Made by a program: the position numbers and the translations under genes
Part shown: positions 18,504 to 30,210 of the stretch, in pieces
Layout: the number at the start of each line of letters is the position of its first letter
How positions within the stretch are numbered: the first letter of the stretch is position 1
Assembly: GCA_966111775.1 (NCBI GenBank)
Contig: CBHWBD010000004.1
Coordinates: 1-64,000, forward strand
Origin: Pelomonas sp966111775
GTDB taxonomy: Bacteria > Pseudomonadota > Gammaproteobacteria > Burkholderiales > Burkholderiaceae_C
DNA length: 64,000 nt
Direction of reading: 5' to 3'
The notes under the pieces: generated by a model
Databases searched by the model: none
What the model saw: only the letters and a program-made list of their open reading frames with translations
Told to the model about the DNA's origin: nothing

Positions 18504-18504
<1 letters not shown>
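17686..18504 (-). CDS. cheR: CheR-type protein-glutamate methyltransferase
   Basis: 272 residues. N-terminal helical CheR domain, then the SAM-binding domain with IWVAGCASGEEVYSLAI and ATDINPAALERAR, and CRNVLIYFN, all CheR signatures. The ATG at 18504 follows the hybrid-kinase stop as TGATG; earlier in-frame codons are antisense-like. CheR methylates glutamates of chemoreceptors. The NWESF-tailed receptor 6 kb away is one possible substrate, the neighbouring hybrid kinase another. Confidence 0.9.
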
Positions 18505-21959
<3,455 letters not shown>

Positions 21960-22117
21960 CGCTTGCCTTGGTGTCGTGAGCGTGCCCCCACTGGCCCTCA
22001 CGCAAACCCAGCCACGACGCAAGACGCATGCCGAGCCGGTCGCGAACCGCGGGCGGTCTTCAGGTCAAGGGAAGACGGCCCGAGGCGGGCCGGGCCGAGC
22101 GGTGGCGGCAGGGCAAT

Positions 22118-22132
22118 CGGCAAAATTTGCCG
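22118..22132. repeat. perfect short palindrome behind the receiver gene
   Basis: CGGCAAAATTTGCCG, a 7-1-7 perfect inverted repeat 5 bp after the stop of the receiver gene (minus strand), in the 178-bp gap before the hybrid kinase. It could be a weak terminator or an operator for the kinase operon; no T-run of terminator length is present. The rest of the gap holds no gene that I can support. Confidence 0.35.
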
Positions 22133-22137
22133 TCAAC

Positions 22138-22506
22138 TCATCCACGCGGCGGGAAGAAACGTCTCAGTCTTTCTACCGACAGCGGCTTGCTCAGCACATG
22201 GTCGATGCCGGCCCGCATGGCCTCGTCATGGGCCTTGGCGCCGCTGCGTCCGGTCACGGCGATGAGGACGAGGTCGGCCCCGTAGCTCTCGCGCAGGCGC
22301 CTGGACAACTCCACGCCGTCCAGGTCGGGCAGGCCCAGATCGACCAGGGCGCAGACGGGCCGGTACTCGTCCACGGCGGTCACGGCGTCCTTGGCATTGG
22401 TGGCGAAGCGCACGCTGTAGCCGTCCTCCCGGAGCAGCTCGCTCAACGATTCGCAGGCGTCCAGGTCGTCGTCGACCAGTACTACCCGGATGTCCTCCAT
22501 CGCCAT
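22138..22506 (-). CDS. single-domain response regulator (CheY-like)
   Basis: 122 residues consisting of one receiver domain: acidic pocket VLVDDDLD, phospho-acceptor D56 in ALVDLGLPDLDG, conserved Thr in AVTGRSG and Lys in LSKPLS. The ATG at 22506 has AGAGGAGAG upstream; the ATG two codons later is an alternative. It lies upstream of the hybrid-kinase operon in the same direction and may be its phosphoryl acceptor. Confidence 0.85.
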   Translation of the reverse strand: MAMEDIRVVLVDDDLDACESLSELLREDGYSVRFATNAKDAVTAVDEYRPVCALVDLGLPDLDGVELSRRLRESYGADLVLIAVTGRSGAKAHDEAMRAGIDHVLSKPLSVERLRRFFPPRG

Positions 22507-22627
22507 GACGCTCTCCTCTGGTCCCAGTGGCGGCGCTGCCTGAAACCGACCCGCCATTGGGTCGGCCGCCTGATCTGTAACGCCTTGATAGCCAGATTTA
22601 GCAAATGTGATGCCAGTGCCCGGGCGA

Positions 22628-24619
22628 TCAGGAAGGCAGGCAACCCAGGGCCGCGTCGACGACGGCTGAGGTCGTGATGCCGAAGTGTTGGGCCAGGGCG
22701 GCCGCCGGTGCGGATTCGCCGAAGCTGTCGATGCCGACGACGGCACCTTCCAGTCCGACGTATTGCCGCCAGCCGGGCGTCACGCCGGCCTCGACGGCGA
22801 CGCGCGGCACTGCAGGCGGCAGTACGGCGCGGCGCCAGGCGGCGTCCTGCTGCTCGAAGGTGAAGCAGGACGGCATGGAGACGACACGGGCGTTGACGTC
22901 TCGATTCGCCAGCGTCTTTTGCGCCTCGACGGCGAGGGCCAGTTCCGAGCCGGTGGCGATCAGCACGAGCTGCAGCGGCTTGTCGGGCGCCTCCTTCACC
23001 AGCACATAGCCGCCCTTCTCGATGGCGGCCAGGGTGTCGGCATTGCGCGCCTGGTGGGCCAGGTTCTGGCGCGACAGGATGAGGCAGGTGGGGGTGTGCA
23101 GATGGCGCACGGCGGTCTGCCAGGCGACTTCGGTCTCGACGGCGTCTCCTGGGCGCCAGACGTCGAGATTGGGCACCAGGCGCAGCGTGGCAATCTGCTC
23201 CACGGGCTGGTGGGTGGGGCCGTCCTCGCCCAGGCCGATGGAGTCGTGGGTGAAGACGTAGATGGGGTTGATGCGCATCAGCGCCGCCATGCGGATGGCA
23301 TTGCGGGCGTATTCCGAGAACATCAGGAAGGTGCCGGCGAAGGGGCGCAGGCCGCCGTGCAGGGTGAGGCCGGTCTGGATGGCCACCATGGCGAACTCGC
23401 GCACGCCGTAGTGCAGATAGTTGCCGCCGCCGGCCGCCTTGGTCACCGGGCGGCAACCCTTCCACTGCGTCAGATTGGACGGCGCCAGGTCGGCCGAGCC
23501 GCCCAGCAGTTCGGGCAGCAGGCCGGCCAGCGCCGTGAGGCTGTTCTGCGAGGCTTTGCGGGAAGCGATGGTCTCGCCGCGTTGGGCCGCGGCGGCGAGC
23601 AGGGCCGCGGCGCGGTCGTCGAAATCGGTCGGCAGCTCGCCGCGCAGGCGGCGCCGCAACTCCGCGGCGCGCGGATGGCGGGCGAGCGCTGCTTCCCACT
23701 CGCGCTGGGCGGCGGCGCCGCGCTCGCGGGCATCGAGCGCGCGGCGGGCGCCCTCGGGCACGACGAAGGGGGCGTGCGGCCAGGCCAGCGCCTCGCGCAC
23801 GGCCTGCACTTCGGCGGCGCCGAGAGGCGCGCCGTGCACATCGTGGCCGCCGGCCTTGTTGGGCGAGCCGCGGCCGATCTGGGTGCGGGCGCAGATCAGC
23901 ACCGGCCTGTCGGTGGAGGCAGTGGCCGTGCGCAGCGCGGTATCGATGGCGGCAGGGTCGTGGCCGTCCACGTTGCGGATGACGCGCCAGCCATAGGCCT
24001 CGAAGCGGGCCGGCGTGTCGTCGCTGAACCAGCCCTGCACATCGCCGTCGATGGAGATGCCGTTGTCGTCGTAGATGACGACCAGCTTGTTCAAACCCCA
24101 GGTGCCGGCCAGCGAGCAGGCCTCGTGGGAGATGCCTTCCATCAGGCAGCCGTCGCCGCAGAAGGCGAAGGTGCGATGGTCGATCAACTGATGCTCGGGC
24201 GTGTTGAACTCGGCGGCGAACAGCTGTTCGGCGAGTGCCATGCCGACGGCATTGGCCAGGCCTTGGCCGAGCGGACCGGTCGTCGTCTCGACACCGGGCG
24301 TCAGGCCGACTTCGGGGTGGCCGGGCGTCTTGCTGTGCAGCTGGCGGAAGTTGCGCAGCTCATCCACGGCCAAGTCGTAGCCGCTCAGGTGCAACAGGCC
24401 ATAGAGCAGCATGGAGCCGTGGCCGTTGGACAGCACGAAGCGGTCGCGGTTGGGCCATTGCGGGTCGGCCGGGTTGTGGCGCAGGTACTGGCTCCACAGC
24501 ACGGCCGCGATGTCGGCCATGCCCATGGGCATGCCCGGGTGGCCGGAGTTGGCCTGCTGCACGGCGTCGACGGCGAGCAGGCGCAGGGCGTTGGCGGCGA
24601 GGGTGAGGTCGGCGGTCAT
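22628..24619 (-). CDS. tkt: transketolase
   Basis: 663 residues, full length for the family. Thiamine-diphosphate motif GDGCLMEGISHEACSLAG..., the N-terminal NSGHPGMPMG, and the pyrimidine-domain TGLTLHGGLRPFAGTFL are present. It moves two-carbon units in the non-oxidative pentose phosphate pathway. Being the last gene of the xylose operon, with an ATGA overlap to tal, it looks dedicated to processing xylulose-5-phosphate rather than a housekeeping copy. Confidence 0.96.
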   Translation of the reverse strand: MTADLTLAANALRLLAVDAVQQANSGHPGMPMGMADIAAVLWSQYLRHNPADPQWPNRDRFVLSNGHGSMLLYGLLHLSGYDLAVDELRNFRQLHSKTPGHPEVGLTPGVETTTGPLGQGLANAVGMALAEQLFAAEFNTPEHQLIDHRTFAFCGDGCLMEGISHEACSLAGTWGLNKLVVIYDDNGISIDGDVQGWFSDDTPARFEAYGWRVIRNVDGHDPAAIDTALRTATASTDRPVLICARTQIGRGSPNKAGGHDVHGAPLGAAEVQAVREALAWPHAPFVVPEGARRALDARERGAAAQREWEAALARHPRAAELRRRLRGELPTDFDDRAAALLAAAAQRGETIASRKASQNSLTALAGLLPELLGGSADLAPSNLTQWKGCRPVTKAAGGGNYLHYGVREFAMVAIQTGLTLHGGLRPFAGTFLMFSEYARNAIRMAALMRINPIYVFTHDSIGLGEDGPTHQPVEQIATLRLVPNLDVWRPGDAVETEVAWQTAVRHLHTPTCLILSRQNLAHQARNADTLAAIEKGGYVLVKEAPDKPLQLVLIATGSELALAVEAQKTLANRDVNARVVSMPSCFTFEQQDAAWRRAVLPPAVPRVAVEAGVTPGWRQYVGLEGAVVGIDSFGESAPAAALAQHFGITTSAVVDAALGCLPS

Positions 24620-25563
24620 GCTTGGGTGGTGCGAATGAGTTGTTCGAGGGTCTCGGTGTCAGCAATGAACTGCGCGATGCCCTCGGCGAGCTTGTCGTGG
24701 GCCATCGCATCGGCGGCCAGCGCGGCGTGGAACTCGGCTTCGGACAGCGGCGCGGGCGCGGCGTCCAGGTGGCCGTCGGGCCAGAGGCGGCGTTCGACGG
24801 CTGTCGTCGCCTGACTCAGCTCGGCCAGCAGGGCCGGGCTGATGGTCATCAGGTCGCAGCCGGCCAGCGCCACGATCTGGCCGGTGTTGCGGAAGCTCGC
24901 CGCCATCACCTCGGTGCGGATGCCGTGGCGCTTGTAGTGGCGGTAGATCTCCTCGACCGAGCGCACGCCGGGGTCGTTGGGGCCGGCTTGTGCCGCCTCG
25001 TCCCAGCTCTTGCCCGCCGTCTTCTTGAACCAGTCGTAGATGCGGCCGACAAAGGGTGAGATCAGCTGCACGCCGGCATCCGCGCAGGCCCGCGCCTGAG
25101 CGAGACAGAACAGCAGCGTGAGATTGGTGCGGATGCCTTGCTGCTCCAGTTGGCGTGCCGCCTGGATGCCTTCCCAGGTCGACGCCAGCTTGATCAAGAC
25201 GCGGGCTCGCGGTACGCCGGCGGACGCATACAGCTCGATGAGGCGCTGGGCCGTGGCGACCGAAGCGGCGCTGTCGTGGCTGAGGCGCGGGTCGATCTCG
25301 GTCGACACGCGGCCGGGCACGAGCTTGAGGATTTCGATGCCGAAGGCCACCAGCAGATGCTCGGCCACGGTCGACGGCGACGCGCCGGGATGGGCAGCGA
25401 CGGCCTGCTCCAGCAGTGGCCGGTAGCGCGGTGACTGCACAGTCTTCAGCACGAGGGATGGGTTGGTCGTCGCGTCCTGCGGTTGGAACTGCGAGAGCTG
25501 GTCGAAGTCGCCGGTGTCGGCGACGACGGTGGTGTGTTGGCGGAGCTGGTCAAGGCTGTTCAT
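24616..25563 (-). CDS. tal: transaldolase
   Basis: 315 residues of the TalB type: DATTNPSLVLK at the N-terminus, RVLIKLASTWEGI with the Schiff-base lysine, ISPFVGRIYDWF, and MAASFRNTGQI. It exchanges three-carbon units between sedoheptulose-7-phosphate and glyceraldehyde-3-phosphate. The ATG at 25563 is used; an in-frame TTG lies two codons upstream. Placed between xylB and tkt in the xylose operon. Confidence 0.95.
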   Translation of the reverse strand: MNSLDQLRQHTTVVADTGDFDQLSQFQPQDATTNPSLVLKTVQSPRYRPLLEQAVAAHPGASPSTVAEHLLVAFGIEILKLVPGRVSTEIDPRLSHDSAASVATAQRLIELYASAGVPRARVLIKLASTWEGIQAARQLEQQGIRTNLTLLFCLAQARACADAGVQLISPFVGRIYDWFKKTAGKSWDEAAQAGPNDPGVRSVEEIYRHYKRHGIRTEVMAASFRNTGQIVALAGCDLMTISPALLAELSQATTAVERRLWPDGHLDAAPAPLSEAEFHAALAADAMAHDKLAEGIAQFIADTETLEQLIRTTQA

Positions 25564-25622
25564 GGGCAAAGCGCGGCCCTGCCGCGGTCAGGCAGCACAG
25601 GCCATGTGGGTGAAGAAAGGGG

Positions 25623-27086
25623 TTAGCCGAACTCGGCGCGCAGCGCGCCGTAGAGCCTTTGGAAGCGCTCGAAGCGCGGCTTCAATTCCGCGGCCAGCGC
25701 GGCATCGGGTTCGGCGACGCGGGCGATCTCGGGCGTGCGGCAGACCTCGTCGACATTGCCGCCGCAGGCCAGCCAGGCCAGGCGCGCAGCGCCCAGGGCG
25801 CCACCGGCTTCGGCGCCGACGCCGTTGACGAGGCGCACATTCAGCAGCGAGGCGAGCAACTTGGCCCACCACTCGCTGCGGGCGCCGCCGCCCACCAGCC
25901 ACAGCGACTCCGCCGTGCCGCCGCCGGCCTGCAAGGCCTGCCAGCCCTCCAGCAGGCCGAAGCCCACGCCTTCCAGCACCGCATAACCCAGGGCCGCGGC
26001 GTCATGCTCATGCGTGAGGCCGAAGAACACGCCCTGGGCATTGGCGTTGTTGTGCGGCGTGCGTTCACCGCTGAGGTAGGGCAGGAAGATGGGTGCGCGT
26101 TCGCGCTGGGCCGGCGTGAGCTGCGCGACCTTGGCGATCAGCTCGGCCTCGCCCGGTTCGCCCAGCAGCTGCGTGACCCAGCGCAGCGCACTGGCCGCGC
26201 TGAGCATGACGCTCATCTGGTGCCAGGTGTCGGGCAGGGCATGGCAGAAGGCGTGCACCGCCCGAGCCGGGTTGGGGCTGAAGGCGGGGTTGCACAGGAA
26301 GATGACGCCCGAGGTGCCCAGGGACAGGAAACCCTGGCCCGGTTTGACGACACCCATGCCGACGGCGCTGGCCGCGTTGTCGCCGCCACCGCCCGCGATC
26401 GGGATGCCGGCCTTCAGGCCCCAGCGCTCGGCCAGCTCATGCTTGAGGCCGGCGCTCGGCTCGCTGCCTTCGACAAGACGGGGCATATGGCTTTCGCTCA
26501 GCCCGGTCAGCGCCAGCGCCTCGGGCGACCAGCGCCGACGGGCGACGTCCAGCCACAGCGTGCCGGCGGCGTCGCTCATCTCGCTGACATAGGAGCCACT
26601 GAGCTGCAGGCGCAGCCAGTCCTTGGGCAGCAACACCTTGGCCATGCGGGCGAACAGCTCGGGCTCGTGCTGGCGCATCCACGCCAGCTTCGGAGCAGTG
26701 AAGCCCGGCATCGCCAGGTTGCCGGTGATGGCCGGCAGCTCGGGGCAGGCGGCCATCATCTCGGCGCACTGGGCGCTGCTTCGGCCATCGTTCCACAGGA
26801 TGGCCGGCCGCAGCACGCGGTCGGCCTCGTCCAGCGTGACGGCGCCATGCATCTGCCCCGACAAGCCGATGCCGCGCACGCCGGCCAGCGCCGCGGCGTG
26901 GCTGTTGCCCAGCTTGGCCATGCCCTCGTCGAGGGCGGCCCACCACGCCGCCGGGTCCTGCTCGCTCCACAGCGGTTGCGGCCGCTGCACGGTGAGCGCG
27001 ACGCCCGTGGTCGCGACGATGTGGTGCTGCTCGTCGAGCAGCAGCAGCTTCAGCTCGGAGGTGCCGAGGTCGATGCCGAGGAACAT
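25623..27086 (-). CDS. xylB: xylulokinase
   Basis: 487 residues, FGGY kinase family: N-terminal phosphate motif GIDLGTSELKLLLLD, substrate region LSGQMHGAV, and GGGGDNAASAVGMG and GGGARSEWW of the ATP-binding half. It phosphorylates D-xylulose made by XylA. It follows xylA after a 169-bp gap holding an inverted repeat and precedes tal by 59 bp. Confidence 0.95.
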   Translation of the reverse strand: MFLGIDLGTSELKLLLLDEQHHIVATTGVALTVQRPQPLWSEQDPAAWWAALDEGMAKLGNSHAAALAGVRGIGLSGQMHGAVTLDEADRVLRPAILWNDGRSSAQCAEMMAACPELPAITGNLAMPGFTAPKLAWMRQHEPELFARMAKVLLPKDWLRLQLSGSYVSEMSDAAGTLWLDVARRRWSPEALALTGLSESHMPRLVEGSEPSAGLKHELAERWGLKAGIPIAGGGGDNAASAVGMGVVKPGQGFLSLGTSGVIFLCNPAFSPNPARAVHAFCHALPDTWHQMSVMLSAASALRWVTQLLGEPGEAELIAKVAQLTPAQRERAPIFLPYLSGERTPHNNANAQGVFFGLTHEHDAAALGYAVLEGVGFGLLEGWQALQAGGGTAESLWLVGGGARSEWWAKLLASLLNVRLVNGVGAEAGGALGAARLAWLACGGNVDEVCRTPEIARVAEPDAALAAELKPRFERFQRLYGALRAEFG

Positions 27087-27147
27087 CTCAAATCTCCGGG
27101 AGGGCTTTTCGTGGCGGCGGATGTTCGCCGCCTTTGGTTTTCAGCAC

Positions 27148-27228
27148 AGCCACAGAGACACAGAGGCACAGAGAGGGCAGGTCAGAGGCAACAGCGCGCT
27201 GCCTCTGTGTCTCTGTGCCTCTGTGGCT
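27148..27228. repeat. long inverted repeat (CACAGAG type) between xylA and xylB
   Basis: The arm at 27148-27173 (AGCCACAGAGACACAGAGGC...) matches the reverse complement of 27203-27228 at 24 of 26 positions. The 29-base loop contains a perfect CAGCGCGCTG palindrome that would lengthen the stem. The element sits in the only large gap of the xyl operon and would form a strong mRNA hairpin. It resembles dispersed CACAGAG-type intergenic repeats of other high-GC proteobacteria. The rest of the 169-bp gap holds nothing else that I can identify. Confidence 0.75.
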
Positions 27229-27255
27229 TTGTTCCTGGACCGTGCCGGGCTCCGA

Positions 27256-28572
27256 TCAGACGAAGTTGTTGACGATGTTTTCCAGACGCTCCTGGCGGCC
27301 CGAGCGAGGAGTGGGCGAGATGCCTTGTGCGTGCACAACGGCCGCGAGATCGTCGAGGCTGGCGCCACCGTGAATCTTCTGGCCCAGATCACCTTCCCAA
27401 CCGGCGTAGCGATCGGCCACAACCTTCTCCAGCTGGCCGCTTTCGAACAGCGCGGCCGCGCTGAGGAAGGCGCGGGCCATGGTGTCCATGCCGCCGATAT
27501 GGCCCTCGAGCTGGTCGATGGGGTCGATGGACTGGCGGCGCACCTTGGCGTCGAAGTTGGTGCCGCCGGTGGTGTAGCCGCCGTGGCGGATCATCTCCAG
27601 CATGGCCGGCACGAGGGCGGCGTGGTTGTTGGGGAACTGGTCGGTGTCCCAGCCCAGCTGCTCGTCGCCGCGGTTGGCGTCCAGCGAGCCGAAGATGCCC
27701 AGGGCGCAGGCGGTCGCCACTTCATGCTCGAAGCTGTGGCCGGCCAGGGTCGCGTGGTTGACCTCGATGTTGACCTTGACCTCGTTCTCCAGGCCATAGG
27801 TCTTCAGGAAGCCGTAGACCGTCGCGCTGTCGTAGTCGTACTGGTGCTTGGTGGGCTCCTGGGGCTTGGGCTCGATGAGAATGGTGCCCTTGAAGCCGAT
27901 CTTGTGCTTGTGCTCGACGACGGAGCTCAGGAAGCGGCCGTACTGGGCCAGCTCGCGCTTGAGGTCGGTGTTCAGCAGGGTCTCGTAGCCTTCGCGGCCG
28001 CCCCACAGCACGTAGTTGGCGCCGCCCAGGCGATTCGTCCACTCCAGCACATGCTTCACTTGCGCGGCGGCGTAGGCATAGACCTCGGGGTCGGGGTTGG
28101 TGGCCGCGCCGCTCATGAAGCGGCCGTTGGAGAACAGATTGGCCGTGCCCCACAGCAGTTGCACCTTGCCGTCCTGCATCTTCTTGGCGGCAGCTTCGAG
28201 CAGGCCGTCGAGGATGCGGTTGGACTCGGCGAGGTTGGCGCCTTCGGGGGCGACGTCGCGGTCATGGAAGCACCAGTAGGGCAGGCCGAGCTTGCCGAAG
28301 AAGTCGAAGGCGGCGTCCAGCTTCATGTGGGCGGCCTTGACCGGATCGGCCTCGTTGAACCAGGGGCGCTGGAAGACGGTCTGCCCCAAGCCGAAGACGT
28401 CCTCGCCCTTCCAGCAGAAGTTGTGCCAGTAGCAGACGGCCGGGCGCAGGTGCTCGGCCAGGGTCTTGCCCAGCACCACGCGCTTGGCGTCGTACCAGCG
28501 GTAGGCCAGCGGGTTGGTGGAGGAGGGGCCTTCGTACTTGACGGTGGGGAGGTCGGAATAGGCGGTGCTCAT
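27256..28572 (-). CDS. xylA: xylose isomerase
   Basis: 438 residues, the class II length. Motifs: YWHNFCWKGEDVFG, the catalytic FCFHDRDVAPEG-like stretch (YWCFHDRDVAPEG), VLWGGREGYETLLNTD, LIEPKPQEPTKHQYDYD and LDANRGD for metal binding. It converts D-xylose to D-xylulose in the cytoplasm. Cotranscribed with the oligosaccharide transporter upstream (46 bp) and xylB downstream. Confidence 0.97.
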   Translation of the reverse strand: MSTAYSDLPTVKYEGPSSTNPLAYRWYDAKRVVLGKTLAEHLRPAVCYWHNFCWKGEDVFGLGQTVFQRPWFNEADPVKAAHMKLDAAFDFFGKLGLPYWCFHDRDVAPEGANLAESNRILDGLLEAAAKKMQDGKVQLLWGTANLFSNGRFMSGAATNPDPEVYAYAAAQVKHVLEWTNRLGGANYVLWGGREGYETLLNTDLKRELAQYGRFLSSVVEHKHKIGFKGTILIEPKPQEPTKHQYDYDSATVYGFLKTYGLENEVKVNIEVNHATLAGHSFEHEVATACALGIFGSLDANRGDEQLGWDTDQFPNNHAALVPAMLEMIRHGGYTTGGTNFDAKVRRQSIDPIDQLEGHIGGMDTMARAFLSAAALFESGQLEKVVADRYAGWEGDLGQKIHGGASLDDLAAVVHAQGISPTPRSGRQERLENIVNNFV

Positions 28573-28618
28573 GGCGGGGTCCTTACTGCGGGATCGGGGG
28601 TGTGGATGGGAAAAGGGT

Positions 28619-30175
28619 TCAGGCGGTGGCCGGCACGGCGTTCGTCGAGCCGTTGTCGTCGTCGTGGCGGGTGCCGGCCTTGCTGCGGCGCTGGGCGAGT
28701 TCGTCGGACATCTGCAGCGTGGTCTGCTTGCTCAGCTTGTTGAAGAGCAGGCACAGGGTGCAGGCCGCGAACAGGCCGCCGACGACGAAGCTGGACGCGA
28801 CGCGGTAGCCCTCGACGGCGTTGGGTGCCGTGGGCAGGTGGGTGTCGTAGCCGAAGAAGCCGGCCAGCAGCCACAGGAAGCCGGCGCCGCCCAGGGCCAG
28901 GCCGACCTTCAGCGAGAAGCCGATGGTGGCGAAGACCATGCCGGTGAAGCGGCGGCCGGTCTGCCACTCGGAGTAGTCGGCCGCGTCGGCATACATGGAC
29001 CACATCACGGCGACGGTCGGTGCGTAGAACACGGCGGAGAGCACATGCAGGCCCAGCATGAGCCAGACGGCCTCGGGCGGCAGCAGATACATGGCGCAGG
29101 CCGTCAGCGTGCACAGGCCGAAGCAGACGATGCCGATGGCGCGGCGGCCATAGCGGGCCGACAGCCCCATCGACGCCATGATGAAGATGATGGTCGTCAG
29201 CGTGCCGGCCATGTTGATGATGCTGTTGAACACATCGGCCGCGTTGGACTGCGCGAGGTTGTCGCGCGTGCCGTGCACGATGTAGCCCAGGGTGTCGGCC
29301 AGGCTGCCGGTGCCGGCCGCATCGGGCGTGGTCAGGCCCACCGCGGCCAGGAAGTCGAACATGGCCGCCTTGTCGGCGTAGTGGTGGTAGTAGTTGAAGA
29401 AGGCACCACCGCGCAGCGACAGCATGGCGAACTGGAACAGCGTGTAGAGCACCAGCGTGATCCAGGGGCCGTTCTTCAACAGGTCGGCGAAGTCCTGCCT
29501 GGGCGAGGTGTGGGTCTCGACGAGGGGCTTGACGCGCTCCCGGGTCGTGAAGAAGGTGACGAGGAAGAGCACCAGGCAGGCGACGGCCCAGATGGTCATC
29601 GTCATCTGCCAGCCGTGGGCGCGGTCATGGCCTTGCGCGAACTTGGCCACCAGCGGCAGCGTCAGGCCGCCGACCGCGAACTGCGCGACGTTGACCGACA
29701 CGAAGCGGAAGGAGTTGAGCTTGGTGCGCTCGTTGAGATCCGCCGTCATGACGCCGCTCATGGCCGAGTAGGGCATGTTGTTCATGCTGTACAGCGTCAT
29801 CAGCAGCGTGTTGGTGATGCCGGCATAGGCGATGACCATGCCGGTGCTCCAGCCCCAGGCCGGATCGGGCGCCGTGTAGGCCAGCACCATGACGATGGCC
29901 CACGGCACCGAGGTCCACAGCACCCAGGGGCGGAACTTGCCCCAGCGGGTGTTGGTGCGGTCGGCCAGCACGCCCATGACGGGGTCGAAGAAGGCATCCC
30001 ACAGCTTGGGCCACAGCAGGATGGCCGCGGCCGTGTTGGCGCTGAGACCGAACACGTCCGTGTAGAAGTTCAGCTGGAACAGGATCATGGACATGAAGAC
30101 CAGGTTGGCCGCGGCATCGCCGCAGCTGTAACCGGCCTTCTCCACGAAGGAGAGGCGATGGTGGGTGATGGCCAT
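28619..30175 (-). CDS. GPH-family sugar:cation symporter (xyloside/xylo-oligosaccharide)
   Basis: 518 residues with about twelve transmembrane segments. The N-terminus (EKAGYSCGDAAANLVF) and the loop DAFFDPVMGVLADRTNTRWGKFRPWVLW are diagnostic of the glycoside-pentoside-hexuronide family (MelB/XynT relatives). Context between a cytoplasmic GH43 beta-xylosidase and xylA indicates uptake of xylose oligomers across the inner membrane; substrate is inferred. Inserted residues enlarge the central region relative to the usual ~460. Confidence 0.9.
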   Translation of the reverse strand: MAITHHRLSFVEKAGYSCGDAAANLVFMSMILFQLNFYTDVFGLSANTAAAILLWPKLWDAFFDPVMGVLADRTNTRWGKFRPWVLWTSVPWAIVMVLAYTAPDPAWGWSTGMVIAYAGITNTLLMTLYSMNNMPYSAMSGVMTADLNERTKLNSFRFVSVNVAQFAVGGLTLPLVAKFAQGHDRAHGWQMTMTIWAVACLVLFLVTFFTTRERVKPLVETHTSPRQDFADLLKNGPWITLVLYTLFQFAMLSLRGGAFFNYYHHYADKAAMFDFLAAVGLTTPDAAGTGSLADTLGYIVHGTRDNLAQSNAADVFNSIINMAGTLTTIIFIMASMGLSARYGRRAIGIVCFGLCTLTACAMYLLPPEAVWLMLGLHVLSAVFYAPTVAVMWSMYADAADYSEWQTGRRFTGMVFATIGFSLKVGLALGGAGFLWLLAGFFGYDTHLPTAPNAVEGYRVASSFVVGGLFAACTLCLLFNKLSKQTTLQMSDELAQRRSKAGTRHDDDNGSTNAVPATA

Positions 30176-30210
30176 GTTTGTCTCGTCTTTTGTTATGGAT
30201 GAGTCAGGCG

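Noticed and set aside
24360..24710. Possible gene fusion or frameshift between tal and tkt
   Set aside because: The ATGA overlap and full-length motifs of both proteins show ordinary translational coupling.
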